Program-made: the position numbers and the translations under genes
The notes under the pieces: generated by a model
Told to the model about the DNA's origin: nothing
Database searches by the model: none
Seen by the model: only the letters and a program-made list of their open reading frames with translations
Source of the DNA: Tetmemena sp. SeJ-2015
Lineage: Eukaryota > Ciliophora > Spirotrichea > Sporadotrichida > Oxytrichidae
Assembly (NCBI GenBank): GCA_027382625.1
Contig: JAJKFJ010022877.1
Span: 1-57,117, forward strand
DNA: 57,117 nt
Direction of reading: 5' to 3'
In this document: in pieces, positions 8,803 through 20,915 of the stretch
Layout: each line of letters starts with the position of its first letter
How positions within the stretch are numbered: the first letter of the stretch is position 1

Positions 8803-10770
8803 ATGCTAAAGGGATTTATTGAAAACTACATACAGAAACGCTCTATCTTGGACTATGATAAAATTACCAAGCCATCCGAAGTAGCAAACTCCATTCTTCA
8901 TAAAGATAAATAAGTGAAGTGAATCGTGGGTTATAAGAATAAGATCAAAGCCCATTTCTTAATTAGAGATGTGATTGGGACTATATTAAATAGAGATCAG
9001 TGATTGGCTAATAAAGATTAAAACTAATAGTGATTGGTGTTTAATATAATAATCAGAGCTTTAATTAAAACTCTAATGTTTAATTGGATTTCTCTAAAGA
9101 GATCAGTGATTAACCAATGGGGTGGCATAATTTAATTAAAACCTAATCTTTTCCTATTTAATAACTAAAAATTATCACCCCTTACTTTTCTTTTCAAACC
9201 TGATAATATTCTTCTTGACTATAACTTTCTACTTAAAAGCCTGTAAATTCTTATTCTTATAACCCACGATTCACTTCACTTATTTATCTTTATTATAATT
9301 TTTGCAAGTGAGGCTAGGAATAAACTGCAGTAGTTTCATAGCAGTAGAAGGAAAGACAAACTTAATAAAGCGAAAGGAGCGACTCTACTAGGTCAGCAAA
9401 AGTTCATTTACTCATTGAACAGGTCTAATGTGGAGATCCCTAAATAAAACATCACGGTTAGAAATATCGAACATGAGGCTGATCACGTATCACACGAATA
9501 CAAGGTCCCTAAATATCCAGAGCTACTTAAGAATTATAATATCGGACATGTATTCCATTAGTTTATATGTATGTGTATATTTTTGTTATCTAAGAACTAA
9601 AGCTTCGACTTGAATTAACTTAAATCCCAGAAGAACTAGAATATAAGTCAGAGACTGGAGACTGGCATGAATGATTAGCTAGGAATGGAATCTTTGGATG
9701 GATGCAACAATCCTTTAATTGCTTACTATAAATAAATCAAGATGAAGAATATGGTGGTGGCTATGTTTTTGATAAAATGTAGAAAGTGCGCTCAAATAGT
9801 TGACAATTCAAAAGCTTCAGAAGATCTGTTCTTCAAAATGAGCAAGCTAGATAAAAACTATTAAATTACTTTAATAAGATAAAATATTTATAGATTGTTG
9901 GATAGACAACGATAAATAAATGAGGAGACTTTCAGGCAGTCACAGTAGCAGCAGTAATAGTCAAAGCCAAGTTCTCGTTTGAGTTAGTACGATCCTCATA
10001 AGAAACTGTCTTTGGAGAGACTTTCCAACAACACCTTCGAGGTGGTGATGTCAATGAAGAGTGAGATGATGTAGATTAGGAAGTTATTTGGAAATAAGAT
10101 CTCAGATTCTTTTCTATCCTAGATCTAAGAGAAAAATATCGTCTTCATGGAGGATGGAGTGGACCTATGCCAACTTTAAATTGGAGAGACTGAGGGTCTA
10201 AACTTGTCTTAAGTTTCATTTAATTTGTATAATATATTATCTTAGAGGATGAGGAGTACAAGTCTCTAGCAAATTCAGTCGCCTTCTAAAGCTGGTGTCT
10301 AGTAACCAGAGTAAGATGGAATTTAGTGGAAGATATTCCCTAAGCAAATAGTTTTAAACGTGAACAAATACATAGCCAAGTATAACTTTGAAATAGCTAG
10401 AAAGCTCTCTGGGGTATACTACACAGAGTAAAAGGAAAATCTAAGGCAGAAATTATTTAATTCAGAAGGATGCAAGAGTTTACTAATAGGATGTCCTCAA
10501 TGTGATAAGTCAGGAGGTAAAAGATTATTCAACAGTGTCTTACTTATAATGGCAAAATCTTGATCGTTGGATCTTATACGAGACCTGTTATGTTATAGAT
10601 TCCCTGAGAGGAAAATAACAAGACTTCTTTAGCTAAGAGGATTTAACAAGTAGACAAATGATTTTAAAGGATAAGAAATATTTAAAGTTCCAAACAAGTT
10701 TAACTTAAACTAATCTTGAAATTAGTTTAAGATTCAAAGTGATTATTAATAACTTTCTTCTTTCATTATA
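8803..10770 (+). CDS. Unknown protein gene interrupted by an inverted-repeat element
   Basis: Not recognised. It begins MLKGFIENYIQKRSILDYDK at 8803. After the TA-flanked element (8903-9290) is removed, the frame continues as SEARNKLQQFHSSRRKDKLN and stays open to TGA at 10561. Two Cys pairs are visible (KCRKCAQ near 9780, GCPQCDKSGG near 10495), which could bind zinc, and a run of six glutamines occurs near 9945. The last coding stretch (QWQNLDRWILYETCYVID, from about 10545) is in another frame, implying an unmapped IES or indel near 10510-10545. Part of 9560-9620 looks AT-rich and may be another IES. The 3' end is uncertain because stops are rare in AT-rich sequence under this code. Confidence 0.6.
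8903..9290. mobile_element. 388-bp TA-flanked element with 42-bp terminal inverted repeats (MITE-like IES)
   Basis: The left end (8903-8944) and right end (9249-9290) are inverted repeats of about 42 bp. TA duplications lie at 8901-8902 and 9291-9292. It has no coding capacity; an internal motif GAGATCAGTGATT occurs twice. TA duplication and long inverted repeats are typical of Tc1/mariner-related non-autonomous elements. Removing the element with one TA joins SILH to IIIFASEARNK, so the host ORF is restored. It therefore acts as an IES with a TA pointer. Confidence 0.88.
10704..10731. repeat. Perfect 11-bp hairpin
   Basis: CTTAAACTAAT at 10704-10714 is followed after six bases by its reverse complement at 10721-10731. 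It lies at the end of the unknown coding region in AT-rich DNA. Function unknown; it has no T-run typical of a bacterial terminator. Confidence 0.6.
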
Positions 10771-10779
10771 AAGTTCATC

Positions 10780-13140
10780 GAGTGAACTATTAAATTATTT
10801 CCTAAAAAAAAGATAAGAAAAATATGACTTGTTTGTTTTACTTTGTCACCTATATTTTCTTATCAGGAAACCTTATTTCTTTTTTTTAATATGATTCTAA
10901 TTATTTTATGATTGGAAATAAATCCTTATATAAATCTAAAGATTTTTTATAAGTTCAACAATTTATTGGAGAGAAGACAATTTGAATCACGAAGAATAAA
11001 GAAAAATCAAACAAGTCCAAGGATAGGTTGGTTTTATCAAACTTAAAAACTGGACCATAATGATCAGAATTCATTAAGATAAAATTGAAGACTGATCACC
11101 ATTTTTAGAGATGAAGTTTGAGTTTTCTTTTAAAGTGGAAACCTAAATCTTTTGGCTTGAATTATATTTTATAATAAATTAAGAATCTTTATTATAATGA
11201 ATCGTGGACTTGGAAGTTCGTTTGTTACTTAGTAGCAATAGTAGTTCTGAGCAACTAGCATGTGAGAATCAAGATAGGATCTCAAAGGCAGGCAATCCTA
11301 AGAATTAACTAGCAATCCACCATGAGTAATGACAGCTAATGTCTTGAACCTATGGAGTCCTGATCTAGATGTTCCTAGTGGGTGAAGAATAAGAGATTAG
11401 TTTTTGAGTTATGAATGGAATTTCCTTTAGGAAGAAGGATCTATTTTCAGAGCACAGTTCCTGTTCAGGTAGAGTTGAGGATTTCCCTCTCTCATAGATT
11501 ACGATAACTTCAATCCAACTAAGTTAGGAATGTGCCTGAAGATATCTTTTGGATTGAAAAATCATTTAAGTTTTATAGCAAGTAGAGGGTAAGAAGAAAT
11601 ATTGTTTGATTTCAGAGGAAAATAAGATTAGCAAAGGTTGAAAGGTCCCTGGGAGGGCTCCTGAAGTCTTGGGACAGCGGGTTAAGAACATTAAATCCTT
11701 TAACCCTTTGACATAACTCCCTATTGCGCCATGGAGGGACAATCAAGTATCCTTATTCAGAGGCAGAGCAACTTTATTAACATTTAATTTTGATCTCGAG
11801 ACGATAATTGAATTAAAATGATAGATCTTTTTTAATCTTGAATTCAGCCTTAACATCTCTATTATACAAAATAATTAAGGAATAAAATTAAATAGAAATC
11901 TTTCACCTGATTAGTCTATCTAGCGTATATCCCACCGAATAGAAGATTTTCTTCTTCCTTTTTTAATATATATATTTCCAAGATGTGTTCGACTACTTTA
12001 GCTCCACTATCCGCACATTAAAAATTTACAAGGAAGGTTTTGCAGCACATGCCACGGTTACCAACAAAAGAAAAGGAAAAGGTAAATCCGTAAATCCCGT
12101 GCTCTCCTGTTTTACAATGACATTCTATTGTTCCTTAAACATGGCGATGTAATCTTTTTATCTCATCTCAAGTTTAAAGGAACAAGACACACCTACCTAC
12201 CATCCGCAAATTCAAGCGGGATGGCTCTTTTTTATTTAAGGGATAAGCCATGCAATGTGTCTCTCCCATACATTACTTTACTCCTTTTTAAAAAAACAAT
12301 CGGAGACCAATGGGGATCTATTCATTTAGTTTGATGACACCATAGCAGTAAATGTAAATTGTAATGAAAGGGAGTCTCTAATTGACAGAAAACTAATAAA
12401 TTCAATTAACGATAATCTGTAATACTGCAACCATTAATATTCTGCCTAAAAGGAACTGTTTAAGCAATTTAGAATGTTCAATTAATAACAAAACGTCGGT
12501 TTGAAATAGTTAATATTGAAATTTTAATTTTATCAACATAATCTTGTCCATACTCGATGGTGAGCACAGACTGTAATGTATAAAAGTAGAAGCCTGTGAT
12601 TCATTAGCATCATGAACATAATAGTACATAATATCACGACAACTTAATATGCTTATAACTACAATATAATTTGGCTGGTGTACCGAATGTCTAGATCGCC
12701 TACACAATGTGCACTTTTAACGGAGTTAACTTACTAAAGAAAACAGCCAGTCTAATTAAAATACTCATTAAGCATCATCATTGGAAAAAATTTATTTATT
12801 TCAATTCTGTTTCCTGTTTTTCAAAAAAAATTCAAACCTGAAATCTTGAGCCGAAGAATTATCAGAATCAAAGAATGTCGTAGCCTAAAAAAGACACTCT
12901 AGACTGCCACAGGCAACTCAGATGACTAGGGTCTAGAAGGATGAGAAAAAAAAAAAACAAGAAAGATAACCTCAAAGGATAAGAATCAACCTTGGAAGGA
13001 GCGAGCACTTCACTTTGTAATTAATTTCGTCTCTAGACCAATCACGCTCTATATTCTTTTATTACAATCTCCTATCTAATATACAGAAGTAACAGATGAA
13101 GAATTAGAATTATTAGTTATTTTTATAGTTTAGGAGATAT
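10780..13140. other. Mostly non-coding, with scattered MDS-like fragments
   Basis: AT-rich. About 11330-11620 has open plus-strand frames with coding-like composition, for example LIDYDNFNPTKLGMCLKISF, broken by TGA and frame changes. A second segment at about 12850-13020 reads AEELSESKNVVAQKRHSRLP. No start, stop or domain can be fixed. 11880-12830 holds nothing I can support apart from a 68-codon ORF of doubtful meaning. Confidence 0.4.
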
Positions 13141-13149
13141 ATCTTCGGA

Positions 13150-13935
13150 AATCAGACGCCACTCAGAATGATCATACCAACCTAAACTTAATCACCTAAG
13201 AGGATAAGATGTGGACTAAGTTATGATCTCTCTTGGAAGGAGATCTATGAGTTGGACTCGGAATTCCAAAGTCTGCTGAAGATAGAGCATGAAACTAAAA
13301 CAGCCATGCTCAAAGTAGTAAATGAGATGAGGTTTGATCCTTCAATTGACCAGTCAGTTATTCAACAGCAGATAGATAGAATTCCCCAAACTGAGTAAAA
13401 AATAGGAGACACAGAACCAGGCATCACTCTTTAAACTTTCAGAGAATACTCTAAAATGCTCTCTGGCAAGGCTGAGGAGATAAAGAACAACATGATTCAG
13501 TCATTTGGAGTGGATGTTTCAAATAAGAACTCGAAGATTATATGGGAGTAATTCTTACTCATGAACTGCTTCCTCAAGTACTTCACACTTCAAAAAGAGG
13601 AGTTGATTGAAATATGGATGAAAATATTGGATCCTAATGGACTCAGACATCTCCAAAAAGTTAAATTGCAGGAGTTCTTGGAGCTTCTAGCTAGAGGTAC
13701 AACTACTTAAGAGCAAACTCTAGTGAGCAAAGCCTACTCTTTTAATCTAATAAAATGCTTTGAAGTTGAAAATTGCTTGAGCGACAATGGATAAGAGGTG
13801 CTCATGGAGAGAGTTGAGGAAGCATTTAAAGGTGGAATTATGGATATTGAAATTCTAAATCGAGATAAGTACTCAAAGTCGATGCTCCTAAAATAAAGTT
13901 ATATTGTCATACTTGGAAGATCAAATGAATTAAAT
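13150..13935 (+). CDS. Hypothetical protein, plus-strand MDS block
   Basis: One frame with TAR as Gln is open from about 13150 past 13900 and has normal protein composition. Examples are LSWKEIYELDSEFQSLLKIE, KMLSGKAEEIKNNMIQSFGV and DPNGLRHLQKVKLQEFLELL. The last looks a little like an EF-hand helix-loop-helix, but I cannot confirm calcium-binding residues. It may be the 3' part of a gene beginning near 12850, or the distal part of the 8803 gene if the AT-rich DNA between is eliminated. Ends are not determined: downstream of 13935 the frame stays open only because TAA and TAG are not stops. Confidence 0.55.
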
Positions 13936-13939
13936 TTAC

Positions 13940-16900
13940 TCATAGTTAAATTATTTACTCAGATTTTGGTAAAAAAATATTAGTGTTGTAATAATTATGA
14001 TGGAACTTTAGGTGTTTTTTATGGTTATATTTTAAATAAAAAGAAAGTTTAGAACTTAAGTATAAATCATTAATATTTACGCTATTTCCCAAATTAAATT
14101 AATGTTCCAATCTTCCATTTGGAAATCATAAATATTTATATACGACCAACAGAGTTAATATCCTCTTTACTTGCTCTAATTTAAAATTTTTTATTAGTGA
14201 ATAATAGCTTAAGAATAATTTCCCCGAAGCTTTCTTTAAATGCAAGGCTAGACAAATTAAGGAATTTCGATTTATAATTTATATGTGAATTTGCTGTCTA
14301 GTAAATTAATAATACGTTTTGTATAAATTGTTACAAAGAGTGCTATAATGAATTTGACCAATATTCAGAATTCATGGGACGAGTAAGGGTTGGCATAAAA
14401 ATGTGTGAGCTAATTATTAATTCGCGTATTATTAACAATAATTTAGTATGTAAAACTTCTAACATAGAGACTTCTTTTTCACTAAATAATATGATTTTTG
14501 ATGACTACTTTACAACTAACATTTAGAATCCATAGTTAAACCTTTGCCTCCTATCTTTATAATAAAGCAAGAATCTAAATATTTCCTTATAAAAGTTAAG
14601 CAAACGACTTCCTGGTGTTTTATATACACAATAGAAATTATTCTCTATAGAGAATTTTGAAGAATGAATTTAAGATAAGCCCTGTCCTTTATCTGCTTTA
14701 TATAGCTATGCTGCTCTTTTTTCAATTTATTCCTGACTTTAAGGATTACTGAATCTTTAGCCATAATTGAATAATATTTTAATCAAATATTATTTGACAT
14801 ATTCTATAAAAAATACAAACCAGATCACCACAACATTAAGAAGGTGTTAGATAGTTACATACGTGTGAGACAAGATGAACTTATATTTAAATCTAACCTG
14901 ATCAGGTTTGTAAGATTGACATATGTGAGTATATGTTTGCACGATTATGTCTTAAAAATAATTAGAGATTTTAAATTGACATCTGAATAATGAACTTTAT
15001 AAAATCAATTCTTTTCTAACCTATAAATCTGAACTTTTTTAAATTGGCTTTAAATTTATTTTACGCTTAAGTGAAATATAATTTAAATAATTTTTGAATT
15101 TTGGAAGTTTTAAGGCCATTTAAGTTTAATAATGTATTAGTAAGTTAAATGTGGTAATGCTCATAAGTCTCTCTCATTATGAATTAGAAAATATATACTA
15201 AACCTGTTACATCATCGATCATTTGCTTATATTGTCTTTTCAGGCTATAAGTATCCTTGTCCTATACTGAAAGTGATATGTAAATTACTTCATGTGAAGA
15301 TGAAATCCTCTTTTTGTCCAAAAATTAGATTTCTATTTTATTCAGCAATTATTTTAAAATTATTTTATTTAGCAAATAATTATGATGTTATTCCTTTAAT
15401 TTTGATTATATTTACCAAATATTTTATTTTAGGTTTTAACAGTAAACTTATATATGGCCTTAAACATAATAAAATTAAAGCACTTCTACACTTCCATAGT
15501 ATTTGCTGAGTTAGCGTCACAGATAATTTATTTAGGATTTTAAGACCCGGATTTACGTACTCAAAAAGAGCATCAAATCTGGTAAAGTCCTTCTTTAACC
15601 ACGTCTATAGCCACGAGTAAAGCATTAATGCGGGTGCAGTCAAGAATCTTTATCAGCTCCCCCATTAATGTCTAAAGCAATATAAATTCTTACTTAAACG
15701 TTAATTGAATGGGAACCAAAAAGTATTATGTTTATGAAAGTTCACTCTACTTAGATTTTACTCTTGAATTTGTGTGGAGCTTATTAATGCAAAGAGACAA
15801 ATATTTAATGTTGGGAGCAACCGCTTAAGAATTACAAAATACTTTTTGATTCAGGTATTATTATGAGTATGTTCGCGAATCTTGGCATTGTTAATAAAAT
15901 AATGATACCTGGATTAATTCCTCTATATTTTAACACTCTAAGGATTAAGAGCTATAAGTCCCAATTACATTCTCTTGTAGTAACTTCATTGAAACCTATC
16001 ACTTTTGTCTTTTTATTGGTAGAATGTTTCATCATTTATTTATCAAAGTTCTGAGGGTCAAATGAATTCTTGTATCTTATCTACGAGAATACAATTTTAA
16101 AAATATTATTTTTAAGATATATAGAGCAGTTATAAGAACATATAATTTTGAAGGTACAACTTATCATTTAACTTGTTATGGTAATAAAAAAGGGAATTAA
16201 ATTAGATATTAAATTAAATTATATTTTTCTAGCTTATTTGTTTTCAAATATATTGATATGCTGTATAACTAAATCCAAAATATACACAGAAGAAGAGTTT
16301 AAGTTCAGTTTAGTAGATAAATTTGTATTAGGTATTGTTATCCATACTAATCATTAAAATTAAAAGATTAGCGTATAAATTTATTGCCAAAGAAAGTGAA
16401 AGAACAAGATTATAGGAGGACAAAAGCAGAAATCTCCAATTTACTTAATCTACTTAATAATAAGTGCACATTAAAATTTTTAAACTATATGACCTATTTC
16501 CTCAGTGATATTCTTATTCAAAATACTAAATATTTTTATAGCGGCGAAATTACGATGTTATCTCTAAATTCAAATTAATAATGTTGAGAAACGAAAATAT
16601 AATATTGGTTTAATGATTTATTAAATTATTTATCACAAAAAGAATGCGTGTAAAATACAACTTACCCATATAATATTTATGACCTGAATAATTATATTTT
16701 TAAGTCTCCATTGAGAAATGGGTATATTTTATATTCTGAATATTATTAAGTAGAATGTAGACCTTATGTGATTGTTTAGAGTCCATAAGTTAGAAATATG
16801 GTTTTTTGTCCAAAACGTTTTACGTTTTGTAAACTACGAAGATCTATTAATAGTGAACAGGTTTTAGATAAAATCAGTTTAAATATGAATATACTCCTGC

Positions 16901-18200
16901 CATTTAACCTTACCTTTATGTGTCGGAACAATTAGAATTAATCATAATCTTTTTTCAAAAATATTTCGCTTTTCATCCCATTTACCGCGCTATATCATTT
17001 AATACGTGGTGTTGTATAAGATTAATCATAATAAATAAACTAAATATTCTAACCAAGATGTAATGAATTCTTAGTCCAATATATTTTTTAATCCGTATTA
17101 GAATTATTAGGATAAGATTTACGATAATCCCTAATCGTGAGAAGTGTTCTAAATCTTTAAATGAACTTTAAGATTGATTATTTTACCTTAGAAAGGTATT
17201 TGCGAGTTTTAATGAATATTAATAATCACTTTGTGAAATTGTATTGTATCAGTCCCCTTTCCTGTATTATTTCTACCGACTAGGGGGCGGTCTAGGTGGG
17301 ACTAGTAATATTGCACGGTTTGTTATCATTGGATGCAAATTCCTGAAATTGTTTGTATATTATCTTGGTGGTGTGTCTATAACAATTTCATGCCATAATA
17401 GTATAGAGTTTAAGTCAAAGTGTTATATTTATAACCTGCTGATTGAGACAATACAAATAAGTCAATTAGATTTAACAGATCAGTCCCATTGCCTTTAAAG
17501 TTTTTGGTTTGTAGCAATGCACTGATATATATTTGACTCTTTTGTGAAACCATGTCAAATTCTATGACCCAAATAATTATTATTGATCTTTAGTATAATA
17601 TTAACCAATGTCTTTATATATAACCACCCGTATGTTTAGAAATTACCTGCTAGAATAGTTTGTAAACTTACTCATTGCTAAAAGCTAAAAGCTTACTTGG
17701 AATAAAAAAGGTTACCCTTAGTTTTTATACCTACATATTGTTTAGGAATTACGCGAAGACAAATATCATGGATTGGCTTTGTCATGCGATGTTCATTCAA
17801 ACATTTGATATGGTATAAATGTTTATTAAACGTTAAATATTTATTCAGTCTACCTTCTTAAGTGTATGTTTTCTCTATTAGTTTTGAAGTTAAATTGTAT
17901 TGATACTTAACTTAAACTAATCCAATAATTTCATCTTATACTATTTTGAAGAAAATATTTCTTTACTTATAAGTTAAATTTAAATGAATTTAACACTATA
18001 TATTAAAATAAAAAGGTTATTGTAATCTATATAAATTAAATAAAGAACATAATTTATCAGTCATACCGAGAAATTTAAATATTTTTTGAAACTTTGAAGC
18101 TAACTTAAATAGAAGTTTAAACTTACCCGCCTGTAAATTAAAGAAAAAGCAATAAATCTAAAAATAAATTACCAATAACCCTATCCTTTAATTTATCATT
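13940..18200. other. AT-rich desert, probably germline-limited DNA
   Basis: About 4.2 kb of very AT-rich sequence. The longest ATG ORFs are 60-85 codons and show no domain or balanced composition. No tRNA, transposase or tandem array was seen. It separates the gene cluster on the left from the transposon island. Intergenic or large eliminated DNA is the likeliest reading. Confidence 0.6.
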
Positions 18201-18239
18201 TTAGAATTGAAAATTTGGGGATCATCATTAATTGAGAGC

Positions 18240-20060
18240 AATGCTAGCTACACATCAGAAATAAAAATCTTCCTACACCGATATAGTGTGGTGTGAAACG
18301 AGTGTTCAATTAGTCTTAGACTCAACAACAACCTATTCATGTTTATCACTCCATATTTCGATCTGAGAGTTCTGATCCCACACTCTGTCTGATCCCTTAT
18401 CCGTAAACGTGGGCTCTTAGTCGACATAACGAAGTCGTGCGTACATACTGTGAAGACTCTTGCGTGCCGACTCTTTAAATTCTGAATGCAATTTTCTACA
18501 GACTGTCTCCTAGAAAAGTCTTGTGTCCTCGGCCTATAATAGGCTGTCCTTTCTCTATCCATATTGCTCAAGGTTGATCTCAAAAGTCCTTTGATGGCCG
18601 GCCCGGTAATGTTTACGAGTGTGCGTTTTTATAGAATTAAACCTGAATTTATTATTTGTGTTTGTGTAGTGAGTGACACCTGCTGGTGATCGATCACATT
18701 TACTACATTAGAGCACTCTTCCGTTTTTCTATGCAGTATAAGGAGAAGACATGAAGAGCATAGCTCGCCAACATTAAAGAATAGTGTGATTTCCCAGTTA
18801 TCGACTGCCATAGTGGCGAATACCGTAATCACAGCATATCACTTATGTGACCGTACTCACTGCAAATGGAAATGGTGATGCGAAAGTCTCATGGCTCTTG
18901 AAGTGCCCCTAAGTGTCAAGCTTTCCTATGGCTTATCTCGACTCTCTTTTTTAACTTGTTCTTATGGACCTCATTACACCGCCTGCATTTTCATTCTACT
19001 TTTCTGTGCAGTTCTCCATACCTTCAGCCTCTGACCGAGCTGCTATGACTACTCCAGTCCACTTTATCTTCCCTGAAGCAAAGCAATTATTGTGATTTCA
19101 GATTCCACTTAATGAACTAAGTGCCTGAATCTTTTTGACTGGGTTCCATAGAGCCGATCTATCTCGTATTAATTCTCTTCGTGTTAGGCATCACTTCCGA
19201 GTCTTACAAGTTGTTCACGTGCATGTGCACCTAGCCGTCCCTATCGCTGCACGTTTCAAAACCTACTGATCCTAATTATAACCATGAAAGGTTTCTCGAT
19301 CAAGTAGCGATCCTCTCGTGAAGTATTTGATAGAGTCATAGCCCCTTCTCATAATGACTACTGACTTGCCACTGATTCATGCATTAGAAGTTAGCTTTAC
19401 CTGACTTAAGTCCGATATTGTAAACTCGGTTCCTTCCCTCTCCTGTTGACATGTCAGGGAAATTAGAATTGCTGAGTTTGTGTAGACATGTCGTGCGTAC
19501 TGCCATTCGCCTGTATGCGCACATTGACCGCTCGTGGTTACTCTCGACTTCTATGGTCAAGGGACCTCCTGTGACCCTCACATATCGTAGCCTCTATCAG
19601 CATCTTGTATCTTTATTCCCCATCCCGGGTTGTACTAATTAGCTGAGGAGAGCAATAATAATCGACTTCCTAATCATCTTTCTTACCTTCTGCTGCATAC
19701 CGTAGATGCTAGACGCATGACGCATCGATCCGACCCCTTTATTTTCCAGAAGCTCTCCTCCACTATCTCGACCAAGCCACTTCATCCATGTCCATCCTTC
19801 CCCTGACTATGTCAACGTTTTCAACACAGTCTTTAGCTGACGAGCCAATGGCGTAATGAGTGTCCCCGATATTTGAAGTCTTCCTGCTCTCACCTCCTAA
19901 ACCATGCTCAATAGTCCTATTCCTCTCTTCGCTTGTAGTTTTTTCTTGCCTATAAGCCTCTCTGTTTGTACTTTTAGACATTATTTTATTTAATTTATCT
20001 TTGTGCTTCTCTTCTTCAGGCAACATTAAGTCTCTTTGCCTATCCAGATGTGAACATCGC
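18240..20060 (-). pseudogene. Decayed coding element on the minus strand
   Basis: Base composition jumps to near-balanced G+C. On the minus strand, long stretches are open under TAR=Gln. One runs from about 20026 (MLPEEEKHKDKLNKIMSKST) to 19450. Another overlaps at 19581-19330 (GPLTIEVESNHERSMCAYRR). Further pieces continue to 18950 (for example KCRRCNEVHKNKLKKRVE) but are cut by several TGA codons and frame changes. I recognise no domain. Composition, decay and position beside a transposon suggest an old mobile element. The ORF at 18583-18248 may belong to the same relic. Confidence 0.45.
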
Positions 20061-20330
20061 TCACTCTTTGTCAGGACCTAGATCACTCTTAATGTCAATG
20101 GCTACATAATTTTATCCTCGTCTGCATTCATTTCTGCTATCTTTTTTTTCATTTCTTATATTTAATTCTTGTACCCTGTCAACCTTAACTAGCTGCGATG
20201 ATCTTTAATCTTGAAAGTAAACGATGTTCTCGAGCGACCAAAATTCAGGATCTAGTCAGAGATTCTGGCGAGATTCATGATAGGTCTTCACTAATCCCAT
20301 AATATTCACAGTCCCAGGAAGATAGCAAAC

Positions 20331-20426
20331 TCTGTACAACTCTGTACAACTCTGTACAAATATGATGCCTCCGAAGATCTCCCGATCTTCTCTGTACAAC
20401 TCTGTACAACTCGGTACAACTCTGTA
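20331..20426. repeat. 10-bp tandem repeats flanking a hairpin
   Basis: The unit TCTGTACAAC occurs three times at 20331-20360 and about four times at 20391-20426. Each unit contains the palindrome TGTACA. Between the arrays, GAAGATC (20373-20379) and GATCTTC (20384-20390) form a 7-bp stem with a TCCC loop. A related AACTCTGTACAG occurs near 25060 beyond the methyltransferase gene, so the motif could mark transposon ends, but no long terminal inverted repeat was found. Confidence 0.75.
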
Positions 20427-20915
20427 AATGACTATGTATGTACTATTGCTAAACCAGCAGAACCTTTATGTTAGAAGAGTAGCGCTTAGACTTGCCCTTG
20501 ATTTCTCATGTAAGAGGAAAATCTCATCCTGAGTGCTTGAAAGTTTGCCATCCCCTAAGATGAGCCCTTGGAAATTCCATCCCTGGTTCAAGCAAAATAG
20601 CAGAATAGTAATGACCAGATGAAAAACTCATTAGCTCTTTTCATTTTTGTATGGATCTTGGTGCTTTCCTTAATATTCATTATATATCAAGGCCCTCATA
20701 ATTCGAGGCGCAGCTCACTATGGCCATGCTCTATGGAAGATACTCAAGAGTAGAACTCTATTCTCGATGGGGGAATGGCCAGATCGCCATCATGAAGCAT
20801 CCCATATTGAAGGCATGTGAGGAAGGTGACATTTAAAATTTAAATTTATGATTAAAACTTTAAAACTATGTCAGAGCATGAAAACTCTTGCTGTGTATAA
20901 TAATTAATTATCACC

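Noticed and set aside
12128..12334. 68-codon plus-strand ORF as a gene
   Set aside because: Isolated in AT-rich DNA with no domain and no continuation under either code. Composition is not convincing.
15273..17498. Several 60-85 codon ORFs in the AT desert
   Set aside because: Composition is dominated by Ile, Leu, Phe, Asn and Lys, as expected from random AT-rich sequence, with no neighbours in frame.
20331..20426. CRISPR-like array
   Set aside because: Units are 10 bp and directly adjacent without variable spacers, in a eukaryotic germline.
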